A stretch of 55,771 bases of DNA, taken from positions 1-55,771 of the forward strand of contig CAWEYS010000024.1 of assembly GCA_963813355.1 (NCBI GenBank), written 5' to 3'. The notes beneath the pieces are model-generated. The model had not been told where the DNA came from. It did no database searches and saw only the letters and a program-made list of their open reading frames with translations. Positions within the stretch are counted from its first letter, which is position 1. Each line of letters begins with the position of its first letter. The position numbers and the translations under genes are program-made. Below, in pieces: positions 7,417-15,988 of the stretch. The DNA comes from DATAGF01 sp963813355 (GTDB lineage: Bacteria > Actinomycetota > Thermoleophilia > Miltoncostaeales > Miltoncostaeaceae).

Positions 7417-8490
7417 ATGCCGGACACGATGCGCGCCGCCGTTTTCCAGGACGTCCACGACATCCACATCGAGGAGGTCGGCAAGCCCGCGCCGGGGCCG
7501 ACGGACGCCGTCGTGAAGATCACGACCACGACGATCTGCGGGACCGACTCGCACATCTGGCGCGGCGAGTACCCGGTGGCGAAGGGGCGCATCGTGGGCC
7601 ACGAGCCGGTCGGCGTCATCGACCAGCTCGGGGAGGCGGTGCGGGGGTTCGAGGTCGGCGAGCGCGTCGTCGTCGGCGCGATCACGCCGTGCGGGGCGTG
7701 CTACTTCTGCCAGCACGGCGACTTCTCCCAGTGCGCCGGCTTCGAGGACAGCTGGGGCATGATCGGCGGCTGGCGCCTGGGCAACTCGATGCACGGCGTC
7801 CAGGCCGACTACTTCCTCGTGCCCTACGCCCAGGCGAACCTGGCGAAGATCCCGGACGGCCTCAGCGACGAGGAGGTCATGTTCGTCACCGACATCGCCA
7901 GCACCGGCATCTCGGCCGCCGAGACCGCCGACGTGCGCATCGGCGACTCGGTCGTGGTCTACGCGCAGGGCCCCATCGGCCTCTGCGCGACCGCGGGCGC
8001 CCGCCTCAAGGGCGCCGCCCTCATCATCGGCGTCGACTCCAACCCCACCCGCCTGGCGATGGCCAAGCGGATGGGCGCCGACGAGGTCATCGACTTCACC
8101 CAGGAGGACCCGGTGGCCAGGGTCAAGGCCCTCACGGAAGGCCGCGGCGCGGACGTGGCCATCGAGGCGCTGGGCATCCAGGAGACCTTCGAGAACTGCC
8201 TGGCCTCGGTGCGCCCCGCCGGCGTCGTCTCGTCGCTCGGCGTGTACGGCGACAAGGTGTCGATCCCCCTCGAGGGGTTCGTCTACGGCATCGGCGACAT
8301 CGACATCCGCACGACCCTCTGCCCGGGGGGCAAGGAGCGCATGCGCGCGCTCATGGAGATGGTGCGCACCGGCCGCCTGGACCTCGAGCAGCTCATCACC
8401 CACCGCTTCGCCCTCGAGGACATCGAGGAGGCCTACCCGCTGTTCTCCAACCAGGAGGACGACGTGATCAAGGTGGCCATCACCCCATAA
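7417..8490 (+). CDS. zinc-dependent alcohol dehydrogenase
   Basis: 357 residues. The catalytic zinc site shows CGTD (residue about 39), GHEPVG (about 62) and the Asp of TDIASTG, the Cys/His/Asp set of secondary-alcohol dehydrogenases. Unlike the isopropanol enzymes it also has the structural zinc cysteines C-x2-C-x2-C-x7-C in TPCGACYFCQHGDFSQC. The NAD(P) site is VVVYAQGPIGLCA followed by IIGVDSN. The ATG at 7417 has GGGGGAGG six bases upstream; TTG 7414 is an alternative. It probably forms an operon with the next gene and is likely controlled through the CRP-type site at 7311. Confidence 0.88.
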   Translation: MPDTMRAAVFQDVHDIHIEEVGKPAPGPTDAVVKITTTTICGTDSHIWRGEYPVAKGRIVGHEPVGVIDQLGEAVRGFEVGERVVVGAITPCGACYFCQHGDFSQCAGFEDSWGMIGGWRLGNSMHGVQADYFLVPYAQANLAKIPDGLSDEEVMFVTDIASTGISAAETADVRIGDSVVVYAQGPIGLCATAGARLKGAALIIGVDSNPTRLAMAKRMGADEVIDFTQEDPVARVKALTEGRGADVAIEALGIQETFENCLASVRPAGVVSSLGVYGDKVSIPLEGFVYGIGDIDIRTTLCPGGKERMRALMEMVRTGRLDLEQLITHRFALEDIEEAYPLFSNQEDDVIKVAITP

Positions 8491-8526
8491 GCTCGCGGTG
8501 CCTGCCACCGCCGCGAAGGGGGACTC

Positions 8527-9249
8527 ATGGATCTGAGGGGAAACGCCGTAACGTGGCTGGGCCACGGCACATGGCTCTGGGAGACGTCCGAGGGAAAGCG
8601 CCTACTGATCGACTGCTGGCTCGAGGGGAACCCGGCCTGCCCCGACGACCTGAAGGACGCGGCGGCCCTGAACCTCGACGGGATCCTCATCACGCACGGC
8701 CACTTCGACCACATCACCCAGGGCGGGGTCGAGGCCGTGGAGGTGATCACCAAGAGCGGGGCGCCCGCCTTCGCCCAGTTCGAGGTCGCCGTCTACCTCG
8801 GGTCCAAGGGCGTCGAGGTGACCGGCTTCAACAAGGGCGGAACGGCCGAGGTCGCCGGGATACAGGCGACCATGGTCCACGCCATCCACTCGGCGGGGAT
8901 CACCCATGACGACGGGACCATGGTCTACGGCGGCGAGCCGACGGGGTACGTCCTGGAGTTCCCGGACGGCCTGGTCGTCTACCAGGCCGGCGACACGGAC
9001 GTGTTCGGCGACATGGCGCTCATCGCCGAGATCTACCAGCCGCACGTCAGCGTCCTGCCGATCGGGGGCTTCTACACCATGAGCCCGCGCCAGGCGGCCC
9101 ACGCCGTCCGGCTGCTCGGCGCCACCCAGGTCCTCTGCGGCCACTTCGGGACGTTCCCGGCGCTCTCGGGCACGCCGGCGGCGCTGCGCGACCTGGTGGG
9201 GGGCGGCGTCGACATCCCGGACATCAGCCCCGGCGACCGCCTGTCCTGA
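8527..9249 (+). CDS. metallo-beta-lactamase-fold hydrolase (UPF0173)
   Basis: 240 residues. THGHFDH at about residue 57 is the zinc motif; further ligands are in VHAIHSAG, YQAGDTDVFGD and CGHFGTFP. The length and the start VTWLGHGTWLWET match the UPF0173 group of metal-dependent hydrolases, whose substrates are mostly unknown. It starts 36 bases after the alcohol dehydrogenase with a GGGGG ribosome site and is probably co-transcribed with it. Confidence 0.87.
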   Translation: MDLRGNAVTWLGHGTWLWETSEGKRLLIDCWLEGNPACPDDLKDAAALNLDGILITHGHFDHITQGGVEAVEVITKSGAPAFAQFEVAVYLGSKGVEVTGFNKGGTAEVAGIQATMVHAIHSAGITHDDGTMVYGGEPTGYVLEFPDGLVVYQAGDTDVFGDMALIAEIYQPHVSVLPIGGFYTMSPRQAAHAVRLLGATQVLCGHFGTFPALSGTPAALRDLVGGGVDIPDISPGDRLS

Positions 9250-9258
9250 GCCTGCGGC

Positions 9259-10419
9259 TCAGCCGAGCAGCGCCCGCGCCTGGTCGATGACCGCCGACGC
9301 CTCGGCGTCGGCGGTCAGGCGCCGGGCGCCGTCGGCCTCGGGCTCCGGGTCGGCCCGCAGGCGGTCGGTGAACGGCTGCCCGGCCCGCTCGCGGGCCAGG
9401 GCCAGCCAGCCCGCGGGGATGGCGTCGTCGGGCTCGGCGCCGAGCATCTCGGCGAGCTGGAGCGTCCAGGCGCGGGCGAGCAGGTCGATGTTGTAGCCGC
9501 CCCCGGCGAGGACGATCCAGCGCCCCGCGGCGGCGTCCGTCGCCAGCTCGCCCATGAGCCGGTAGGAGCGGCGCAGGCCGTCGAGCGACACCTGCAGGTG
9601 CGAGTAGGGGTCCGCGTGGTGGGGGTCGGCGCCCTGGTGGGTGACGAGCACGTCGGGGCGGAAGCGCCGCACGGCCGGGGCGATGACCTCCTCGATGGCG
9701 CGCAGATAGGGGCCGTCGCCGGCGAACGGCGGCAGCGGGACGTTCACCGAGGTGCCCACCGCCTCGCCGGCGCCGCGCTCGGCGAGCCCGCCGGTGCCCG
9801 GGTAGAGGAAGCGGCCGCTCTCGTGGACCGAGCAGGTCAGCACCCGCGGCTCCTCGTAGAACAGCCACTGCACCCCGTCGCCGTGGTGGGCGTCGATGTC
9901 GACGTAGGCGACGCGCTCGGCCCCGGCGTCGAGGAGCCACCGGATGGCGAGCGCGCAGTCGTTGTAGATGCAGAAGCCCGAGGCCTGGGCGGCGCGGGCG
10001 TGGTGCAGGCCGGCCGGGGCGGGGCAGAAGGCGCGCTGGGCGGCGCCCTCCCACACCAGGGCCGCGGCCGTCAGCGCGGCGCCGCACACGGCCAGGGCCG
10101 ACTCGTGCATCCCGGCCCGCGCCGGGGTGTCGCCGCCCGGCTGGAGGCCCCACTGGGCGGCCTCCGGCGCGGCGGCCAGGACGGGCGCCTCGCTCAGGCG
10201 GCGCACGGCGCGGACGTAGGCGGGGGCGTGCACCCGCTCCACGTCCTCGACCCGGGCGGGCGGGGGCTCGACGCGGGCCGCCCCGAGGGCGTCGCGCAGC
10301 CCGTAGGCGTCCATGAGCTCGATCCCCAGCTCGCGGCGCAGGGGGCGGGTGGCGTCGTCGGACGGGTTGTAGTCCTGCAGCCGGGGCCCATGGACCACGG
10401 CGGTGACGCCCGCCGTCAC
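9259..10419 (-). CDS. acuC: AcuC-like histone-deacetylase-family hydrolase
   Basis: 386 residues. The deacetylase zinc site is intact: AGLHHARAAQASGFCIYND, YVDIDAHHGDGVQ (Asp and His ligands) and THQGADPHHADP with the third ligand; GGGYN carries the catalytic Tyr. Bacterial members deacetylate acetyl-CoA synthetase (AcuC) or polyamines; AcuC is the closer match by length and by GVQWLFYEEP. The GTG start overlaps the TGA of the small gene upstream, so the two are probably translated together. Confidence 0.85.
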   Translation of the reverse strand: MTAGVTAVVHGPRLQDYNPSDDATRPLRRELGIELMDAYGLRDALGAARVEPPPARVEDVERVHAPAYVRAVRRLSEAPVLAAAPEAAQWGLQPGGDTPARAGMHESALAVCGAALTAAALVWEGAAQRAFCPAPAGLHHARAAQASGFCIYNDCALAIRWLLDAGAERVAYVDIDAHHGDGVQWLFYEEPRVLTCSVHESGRFLYPGTGGLAERGAGEAVGTSVNVPLPPFAGDGPYLRAIEEVIAPAVRRFRPDVLVTHQGADPHHADPYSHLQVSLDGLRRSYRLMGELATDAAAGRWIVLAGGGYNIDLLARAWTLQLAEMLGAEPDDAIPAGWLALARERAGQPFTDRLRADPEPEADGARRLTADAEASAVIDQARALLG

Positions 10420-10546
10420 GCGTCGGCCCGGAGCGCCTCGACCGCGCCGTCGACCACGCCCTCGACGAAGTCGTCGTCGATCGGCTCGAACGAGATCATC
10501 GCCCGGTGGAGGCCTTCGACCTGGCGACGCGCGGATCGTCGGGCAT
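10416..10546 (-). CDS. small conserved-looking gene before acuC, frameshifted
   Basis: Read from ATG 10546 the frame begins MPDDPRVA and then closes early; from about 10520 another frame reads VEGLHRAMISFEPIDDDFVE and on to ALRADA, ending in a TGA that overlaps the acuC start. The 131-nt span is one base short of 44 codons, so one missing base (for example in GCCAGGTC) would give a single 43-residue acidic protein. A CAGGAT hexamer ends six bases before ATG 10546, like the boxes at other genes. Function unknown. Confidence 0.45.
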
Positions 10547-10586
10547 GGCCCGATCCTGACCGATCGGCCCGGCCGGGGCCAGATGC

Positions 10587-11221
10587 CGGGGAATGGGCGC
10601 CGCCGGTGGCGTCACCCCACGGCACATGGACGGCGGCCCCCACGTGCCCGGTCGCCGGGGGAGCCATGGACATCGGACGCGAGATCCGCCCGCACCGTCG
10701 AGCGGGCGTGCCCGTCGGGCCTGGCGCAGGTCGCCGTGCAGCGAGCCGGTGCCCGCACGCCCTCGGGGGGCCCCGGAGAGCCCGGGCTCGCGACGGGGCG
10801 CCGCCGCGTGGCCGTGGCGCCCATGGTCGCCGCGTGCTCGGGGTCACGTTCCCCACCGCGCGCCGTCGCGGGTGTGCCGCTGCGGGATCCACGTCGCCCG
10901 GGACGCACGCGAAGCCGCCTTCCACGCCGACGCTGCCCTCGCGCTCCGGCGACGCCCTCGCCGTCGGGCTCGCCGCCCTGTGGGGCGAGGTCATCGAGGG
11001 GCAGGCGGGGTGGCGGGGCTCGCACGCGTACCCGGAGAGGCTCTACGTCATCCTGCGCCGGACGCAGGACCCCGAGCGCTGCGGCGAGATGGCCGTGGGA
11101 CCTCACGGCGTACGGCGTCCCCGTCGGCGTGCTCGACTGCACCCGCCGGGATCTGCTCGACGTCCTGCGGGCCACGACGCCGGCCGCCCGCCGTCCCCGC
11201 CCGGTGCCGCTCGCCGCCTAA
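10587..11221 (+). repeat. degenerate copy of the 12253-12987 module
   Basis: The DNA from CCGGGGAATGG to the TAA at 11221 matches 12253-12987, including about 80 bases of leader (CCCCAC, ATGGACGGCG, CCCCACGT, a GGGGGAG ribosome site) and the first codons ATGGACATCGGACGCGAGAT. It is about 100 nt shorter. The copies are in the same orientation and flank the cation transporter gene. Confidence 0.75.
10666..11221 (+). pseudogene. decayed paralogue of the two-ORF module at 12345-12987
   Basis: Begins MDIGREIR like the gene at 12345, then the match to the second ORF jumps between all three frames: CRCGIHVARDAREAAFHADA in one, LPSRSGDALAVGLAALWGEV in another, WDLTAYGVPVGVLDCTRR in a third, ending PVPLAA before TAA. 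At least three indels and a deletion of about 90 nt in under 600 bases is far above the indel rate elsewhere in the window, so real decay is likelier than read error alone. The last four bases overlap the end of the convergent transporter gene. Confidence 0.7.
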
Positions 11222-12202
11222 AGAGGCGAGGCGGGCGCGGCCGGCGGCTCGGCCAGGATGTCCGGCTCGAGGTAGATCACCCGCGCGATCGGCACCTCCT
11301 CGCGCACGCGCGCCTCGGCGGCGTTGATGGCCTGGGCGATGCCCACCGACGTCAGGCCCGGGTCGAGCTCGAGCTTGGCGCCGACCAGCAGCTCGTCGGG
11401 CCCGATGTGCTGGGTGCGCATGTGGATGAGGCGCCGCACCTGGGGGGTGCCCTCGATGGCCGCCTGGATGCGCCGCAGGTCCTCGGGGGTCGCCGACTCG
11501 CCGATCAGCAGCCCCTTCATCTCCACCACCAGGATGAGGGCGATGGTGACCAGCAGCCCCCCGATGGCCAGGGTCGCCACCCCGTCCCAGCGCGGCTCGT
11601 CGAGCACGACGGCCAGGGTGACGCCGGTGAACGCGAAGACCAGGCCGAAGAGCGCGCCGAGGTCCTCGAGCAGGACGACCGGCAGCTCCGGGCTCTTGGA
11701 GCGCCGGATGTAGGCCCACCACGACAGCTCCCCGCGCTCCGGGCGCGCCGCCCGCACGGCGGTGCGGAGGGAGAAGAGCTCCAGCACCGTGGCGACCCCG
11801 AGGATGCCGAGGGCGACCGCCGGCGAGCTGATGTCGTGGGGGTGCCGCAGCTTGTCGACGCCCTCGTAGATCGCGAAGAGCCCACCGACCAGGAAGAGCA
11901 CGAGCGCGACGATGAACGACCAGAAGTAGCGCTCGCGGCCGTAGCCGAAGGGGTTCTCGGGCGTCGCCGGCCGCGCGGCCCGCGCCCCGCCGAGGAAGAG
12001 CAGGCCCTGGTTGGCCGTGTCGGCGACCGAGTGGATCGCCTCGGCCAGCATCGATGACGCGCCGGTGATCAGGAAGCCGACGAACTTCGCGATCGCGATG
12101 CCGAGGTTCGCGAGGAACGCGGCGGCGATCGCCCTCTTGCTGCCCTCGTGGACGGGCGCCTCCAGGCTGGGGGGACGCCCCGGAATATGCCAGGGAGGTC
12201 AC
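11218..12202 (-). CDS. cation diffusion facilitator transporter
   Basis: About 327 residues after correcting one base. Transmembrane segments include FLANLGIAIAKFVGFLITG, with the metal-site pair in EAIHSVADTANQ (His-x3-Asp), FIVALVLFLVGGLFAIYEG and a C-terminal metal-binding cytoplasmic domain (RRLIHMRTQHIGPDELLVGA). The family exports zinc, iron or manganese using the proton gradient. The first in-frame ATG (12051) would cut off segment 1. A run of six G at 12169-12174 with one base too many explains this: with five, the frame joins GTG 12202 (VTSLAYSGASP). ATG 12238 is another start. Confidence 0.75.
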
Positions 12203-12344
12203 CGTGGCGAGCCCGTGAGAGCCTCGTGAGTCGCTCATGAGACCGTGACGGTCCGGGAATGGACGCGCCGGGACGGGCGTCATACCCCACGACAGCACAT
12301 GGACGGCGTCCCCCACGTCGCCCGGTCATTTGAGGGGGAGTCAA

Positions 12345-12466
12345 TGGACATCGGACGCGAGATCCGCACCTACACCGTCGAGCCGGTCGTCACGCCGGTG
12401 CCCGTCAGGGCCCCGGTCGAGGCGCCCGCCCCGGTCCCGGCCGAGCCGGTGCCGGTCCGGCCGTGA
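12345..12466 (+). CDS. Pro/Val-rich 39-residue peptide of two-ORF module
   Basis: MDIGREIRTYTVEPVVTPVP followed by repeated P-x-P and VP units. A strong ribosome site (GAGGGGGAG) stands five bases before ATG. The TGA overlaps the GTG of the next ORF as GTGA, so both are probably made together. The start region is also kept in the decayed copy at 10666, evidence that it is a genuine gene. No known family; no catalytic residues. Confidence 0.6.
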
Positions 12467-12987
12467 GCGCGGCGCCCGACTACGTCGCGCCCGTGAGCGG
12501 CTGGCGGACCTGGAGGATCGACGAGTCGGGCCCGGAGGCCCGGCTCGCCTCGCTGATCCGGCCGGCCGCGTGGCCGGTCGGCGAGCCGCTGATCGCCGCG
12601 TGCTCGTGGGCCGGGCTGGCCCACCACCCGCCCGGCCCGGGATGCCGCTGCGGCCTCCACGCGGGCCGCGACGCGGCCGAGGCCGCCTACCACGCCGACC
12701 TGCCGTCCCGCAGCGGGGAGCCGCTGGCCGTGGGCCTCGCGGCCCTCTGGGGCAAGGTGGTCGAGGGCGAGGCGGGCTGGCGCGCGTCGCACGCCTACCC
12801 CGAGGTGCTCTACGTGATCCTGCGCAGCCCGGGGCGCCGGGAGCGCTGCGCGGAGATGGCCTGGGACCTCACCGCCTACGGCGTTCCGACGGGGGTCCTC
12901 GACTGCACCCGCCGAGGCGTGCTCGACGCCCTCTGGGCGACGGCACCCGCCGCCCGCCGGCTCCGGCCGGTCCCGGTCGCGGCCTAG
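12463..12987 (+). CDS. conserved Trp/Cys-motif protein, function unknown
   Basis: 174 residues. Recognisable features are GWRTWRIDESG near the start, AAWPVGEPLIAACSW, then HHPPGPGCRCGLHA with a C-x-C-x2-H cluster that could bind metal, and ALWGKVVEGEAGWRASHAYP. I have the impression of similar GW-x-W ... GC-x-CG-x-(H/Y)A proteins in other actinobacteria, but none with known function. Overlaps the short ORF before it by four bases. Its TAG stop is the start of the -10 box for the methyltransferase gene at 12997. Confidence 0.7.
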   Translation: MSAAPDYVAPVSGWRTWRIDESGPEARLASLIRPAAWPVGEPLIAACSWAGLAHHPPGPGCRCGLHAGRDAAEAAYHADLPSRSGEPLAVGLAALWGKVVEGEAGWRASHAYPEVLYVILRSPGRRERCAEMAWDLTAYGVPTGVLDCTRRGVLDALWATAPAARRLRPVPVAA

Positions 12988-12990
12988 AAT
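12985..12990 (+). promoter_or_regulatory. -10 box for leaderless gene 12997
   Basis: TAGAAT with a 6-nt spacer to GTG 12997; TAG is the stop codon of the preceding gene. Confidence 0.55.
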
Positions 12991-12996
12991 CGCCGT

Positions 12997-13767
12997 GTGG
13001 AGATCGACTGGGGGGACGGCGACTACGCCCGGACCGCGAGGGCGCTGGAGCCCGCGGCCGAGGTGCTGCTCGACGCCGCCTCGGCGACGGCGGGCCAGCG
13101 CGTGCTGGACGTGGGCTGCGGCACGGGCAACGTCGCCCTCGCCGCGGCCGCCCGGGGGGCCGCGGCGACCGGCGTCGACCCGTCGGCCCGGCTGGTGGCG
13201 CTGGCCCGGGAGCGGGCGGCCCGCGCCGGCGCCGACGCGCGCTTCCTGACCGGCGAGGCCGGGCGCCTCCCCCTGCCGGACGGGGGCTTCGACGCGACGG
13301 TCAGCGCGTTCGCGGTGATCTTCGCGCCGGACCCGGCGCGGGCGCTCGCCGAGATGGTGCGCGTCACGCGGCCCGGCGGCGCCGTCGCCCTCACGTCGTG
13401 GTGCTCCGAGGGGCCGATCTGCGCGGCCGGCCGCATCCTGCGCGAGGCGTTCCCGGCCGGCGACGGCGACGGGCCGGAGCCGCGCTGGGACGACGCCGCC
13501 TGGGTCGCCGAGGCCCTCGCCGCGGCCGGCGCGCGCGACGTGCGCACGACGACCGCGGGGCTCAGGTACTCGGCGGAGTCCCCCGAGGCCTGGCTGGCCG
13601 GGCACGAGGAGGACCACCCGGCCTGGCGCTGGGGCCGCCGCACCCTGGGGCCGGAGGCGTGGGAGGGCGTGCGGGCGCGGATGCTCGCCGCGCTCGAGGC
13701 CGGCAACGAGGACCCCTCCGCCTTCCGGACGACGAGCCCCTACCTGGTGGCCGTCGCCGCGCGCTGA
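12997..13767 (+). CDS. class I SAM-dependent methyltransferase (Methyltransf_11)
   Basis: 256 residues. Motif I is VLDVGCGTGN near residue 41, followed by GVDPSARLVALARE, DGGFDATVSAFAVIF and RVTRPGGAVALTSW. This is the ubiE/Methyltransf_11 layout; substrate unknown. GTG 12997 is chosen over GTG 12995, which is out of frame. The gene starts nine bases after the TAG of the previous gene. Confidence 0.8.
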   Translation: MEIDWGDGDYARTARALEPAAEVLLDAASATAGQRVLDVGCGTGNVALAAAARGAAATGVDPSARLVALARERAARAGADARFLTGEAGRLPLPDGGFDATVSAFAVIFAPDPARALAEMVRVTRPGGAVALTSWCSEGPICAAGRILREAFPAGDGDGPEPRWDDAAWVAEALAAAGARDVRTTTAGLRYSAESPEAWLAGHEEDHPAWRWGRRTLGPEAWEGVRARMLAALEAGNEDPSAFRTTSPYLVAVAAR

Positions 13768-13781
13768 GGCGCGGGGGCTCC

Positions 13782-14987
13782 CTAGATGTGGAGGTCCTCC
13801 GGCTGGAGCGACCCTCCGCGGAAGCGGGACCCCGACAGGGCCGCGGCGCTCGGGAAGGTCCGCAGGGCCCCGGTGGCGATGAGCTCGGCCAGGCACAGGC
13901 CGGCCGCCCAGGACTCCATCACCCCGCGGCCGGAGAACGAGTGGATCTCGTACGCGTTGGCGAGGCCGCCGACCGCCCCGATGAGCGCCGAGTTGTCGGG
14001 CGACAGCTCGTAGAGGCCGGTCCATCCGCCGGCGTAGCCCAGCCGGTCGAAGGCGCTCACGCGCGCCGCCAGCCGCGGCCAGATCTCGCGCTCGAAGAAG
14101 GCCGCCCCCTCGTGATCGAAGCGGTAGCCGGGCGGATCGCCCGGCGGCGAGTAGCCCGCGAGGATCATCGCGCCGGACTCGGCGTGGAAGTAGCAGTCGC
14201 TGGTGTCCACGATCATCCCGTACGGGGACAGGTCAACCTCGCGCGAGGCCGCGAGGCTGAGCTCGCGCGGCACCGCCCGGCAGGGCACCGGCGCGCCCAG
14301 CAGCTCGGCCACCCGCGCGGCCCAGGGCCCGGCCGCGTTGACGATCCGCTCGCAGGCGACCCGCTCGCGCGGCCCGTCCGGCGCGGCGCCCTCCAGGGCG
14401 GCCGCCGCCGCCCCCTCGCCCTCGATCGCGACGAGCTGCGCGGCCGCGATCCGGTCGCCCTCGCGCTCGACGCCGACGAGGATGCGCCGGTCGAGGAACG
14501 TCACGCCGTCCTCCCGCGCCCGCGCCCGGTAGTGCTCCTTGACGGCGTTCGGGCTCACCAGGCCGTCCTTGGGCGAGAAGGTCGCCCCCGCCACGCCCTC
14601 GAGCTGGTCGATGAAGGGCCAGCGCCGGGAGACGTCGGCCGGCGTCAGCACCTCGACCTCCCGGCCGAAGCGGTTCTGCATCTCCAGGTGCCCGAGCGCC
14701 TCCGTGAAACGCTCGGGGCCGTGGAGCCACAGGTATCCATGCTCGCGGAAGGCGAACTCGTCGCGGTGGCGCGCGAAGAAGTCGATGGTGGCGGCGCACA
14801 GCTCCACGTTGACCGGCTGCCACCAGGTCGCCCGCACGCCGCCGGCGTTGAGCTCCGAGGAGGAGCGGGCCCCGGCCAGGTCGGGATCGACCACGACGAC
14901 GCCGTCCTGGCCCAGCGCGGCGAGGTGCATCGCCGTCGCGCTGCCCGCCAGCCCGGCGCCCACGATCAGCGTCCCCGCGGCCTCCAC
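13782..14987 (-). CDS. FAD-dependent oxidoreductase, DAO family
   Basis: 401 residues. The dinucleotide-binding motif is LIVGAGLAGSATAMHLA at the N-terminus, with VVVVDPD closing the Rossmann unit. The C-terminal FAD motif is GLYELSPDNSALIGAVGG followed by YEIHSFSGRGVMES, as in sarcosine oxidase, glycine oxidase and sarcosine dehydrogenase-like proteins. It probably oxidises a secondary or tertiary amine such as an N-methyl amino acid; substrate not decidable. A GGGAGGGG ribosome site precedes GTG 14987. Confidence 0.82.
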   Translation of the reverse strand: MEAAGTLIVGAGLAGSATAMHLAALGQDGVVVVDPDLAGARSSSELNAGGVRATWWQPVNVELCAATIDFFARHRDEFAFREHGYLWLHGPERFTEALGHLEMQNRFGREVEVLTPADVSRRWPFIDQLEGVAGATFSPKDGLVSPNAVKEHYRARAREDGVTFLDRRILVGVEREGDRIAAAQLVAIEGEGAAAAALEGAAPDGPRERVACERIVNAAGPWAARVAELLGAPVPCRAVPRELSLAASREVDLSPYGMIVDTSDCYFHAESGAMILAGYSPPGDPPGYRFDHEGAAFFEREIWPRLAARVSAFDRLGYAGGWTGLYELSPDNSALIGAVGGLANAYEIHSFSGRGVMESWAAGLCLAELIATGALRTFPSAAALSGSRFRGGSLQPEDLHI

Positions 14988-15021
14988 GGCCCCTCCCGGT
15001 CGTGTTTCCCCATGAATACCC

Positions 15022-15098
15022 GGATCGGGGGGCGGGGGAGGGGGCCCGGGGGAGGGGCGGGCCCGAAAAAGAGGGAGGCGGGGGAGGCCGGGGAGGGC
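15022..15098 (+). other. G-run tract, possible G-quadruplex
   Basis: The coding strand has many separated runs of three to six G (GGGGGG, GGGGG, GGGGG, GGGGG, GGGG, GGG and more) with loops of one to three bases upstream of the LysM gene. It is the only such tract in a non-coding part of the window. Confidence 0.5.
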
Positions 15099-15133
15099 TT
15101 TACAGGGCGATTTCGGCGCCGATACTGGCGCGC

Positions 15134-15988
15134 ATGCCCACCCGCCGATCGACCCTGCCCGCGCTCCTGACCATCGCCGTCTGCGCCCTCGCGACGGTGC
15201 TCCTCGGGGGCGTCGCGACGGCCGCCGCCGCGACGGTGACCGTCGCGCCCGGCGACACCCTCGGCGCGATCGCCGCGCGCAACGGGACCACGGTGGCCGC
15301 GATCGTGGCCGCGAACGGCATCGCCGACCCGAACCGCATCGTCGCGGGCAGGCGCCTCACGATCCCGGCGGCGGGGGCGGCCTCCTCCTCGGGCGGCGCG
15401 GGCGCCTCGGTGGGCTCCTACCGGGTGAGCCCGGGCGACACGCTCGGCTCCATCGCGGCCCGCCACGGCACCAGCGTCGGCGCGCTGGCCGCACTCAACG
15501 GCCTCGCGGACCCCAACCGCATCGCCGCGGGAGCGGTGATCCGCGTCCCGGCGGGCGGGTCGGGCGGGCGGCCCGTGGGCATGGCGTCCATCCACCCCGG
15601 CGGCCCCGAGGTGGGCGCCCTGATCACCCAGGCCGCGTACCGCCACGGCGTCGACCCGTCGCTCGCGCGGGCGGTCGCCTGGCAGGAGAGCCGCTGGTCG
15701 CAGACCGCCCTGTCCCACGTGGGGGCGATCGGCGTGATGCAGCTGATGCCGTCGACGGCGCGCTGGTTCGGCCCGGCCGTCCTGGGGCGCCGCATCAACC
15801 CGCACCACATGGGCGACAACGTGGAGGCCGGCGTGGCCTACATCGGGTGGCTGCTGCGCCGGACCCGCAACGAGCGCCTGGCCGTCGGCTCCTACTACCA
15901 GGGGCTGGGCGCCACGCGCACCCGCGGCTTCTACGAGGACACCAAGGACTACGTGGCCAACGTGATGTCGTTCCGCGGGCGCGTGTAG
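15134..15988 (+). CDS. secreted LysM-lytic transglycosylase
   Basis: 284 residues. Signal peptide at 1-33. Two LysM repeats follow (APGDTLGAIAARNGT near 40 and SPGDTLGSIAARHGT near 100), then an SLT domain from about residue 155: ALITQAAYRHGVDPSLARAV, catalytic Glu in AWQESRW, GAIGVMQLMPSTA and AGVAYIGWLL. It cleaves peptidoglycan glycan strands outside the membrane. GATACT seven bases before ATG resembles a -10 box. The 3' end overlaps the convergent membrane gene by 40 bp. Confidence 0.88.
   Translation: MPTRRSTLPALLTIAVCALATVLLGGVATAAAATVTVAPGDTLGAIAARNGTTVAAIVAANGIADPNRIVAGRRLTIPAAGAASSSGGAGASVGSYRVSPGDTLGSIAARHGTSVGALAALNGLADPNRIAAGAVIRVPAGGSGGRPVGMASIHPGGPEVGALITQAAYRHGVDPSLARAVAWQESRWSQTALSHVGAIGVMQLMPSTARWFGPAVLGRRINPHHMGDNVEAGVAYIGWLLRRTRNERLAVGSYYQGLGATRTRGFYEDTKDYVANVMSFRGRV

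Larger units (their letters stand above)
12253..12987 (+). repeat. intact copy of the duplicated module
   Basis: Parent-like copy of the repeat whose degenerate partner spans 10587-11221. The homologous segment starts about 90 bases before the first ATG. Confidence 0.7.

Noticed and set aside
9598..12057. Plus-strand open frame of over 800 codons across acuC and the cation transporter
   Set aside because: It runs antisense to two recognisable genes and shows no domain; only the part overlapping the decayed module has meaning.
15000..15133. Riboswitch upstream of the LysM transglycosylase
   Set aside because: Actinobacterial cell-wall genes can carry c-di-AMP switches, but the region is a G-run tract without that aptamer's conserved blocks.
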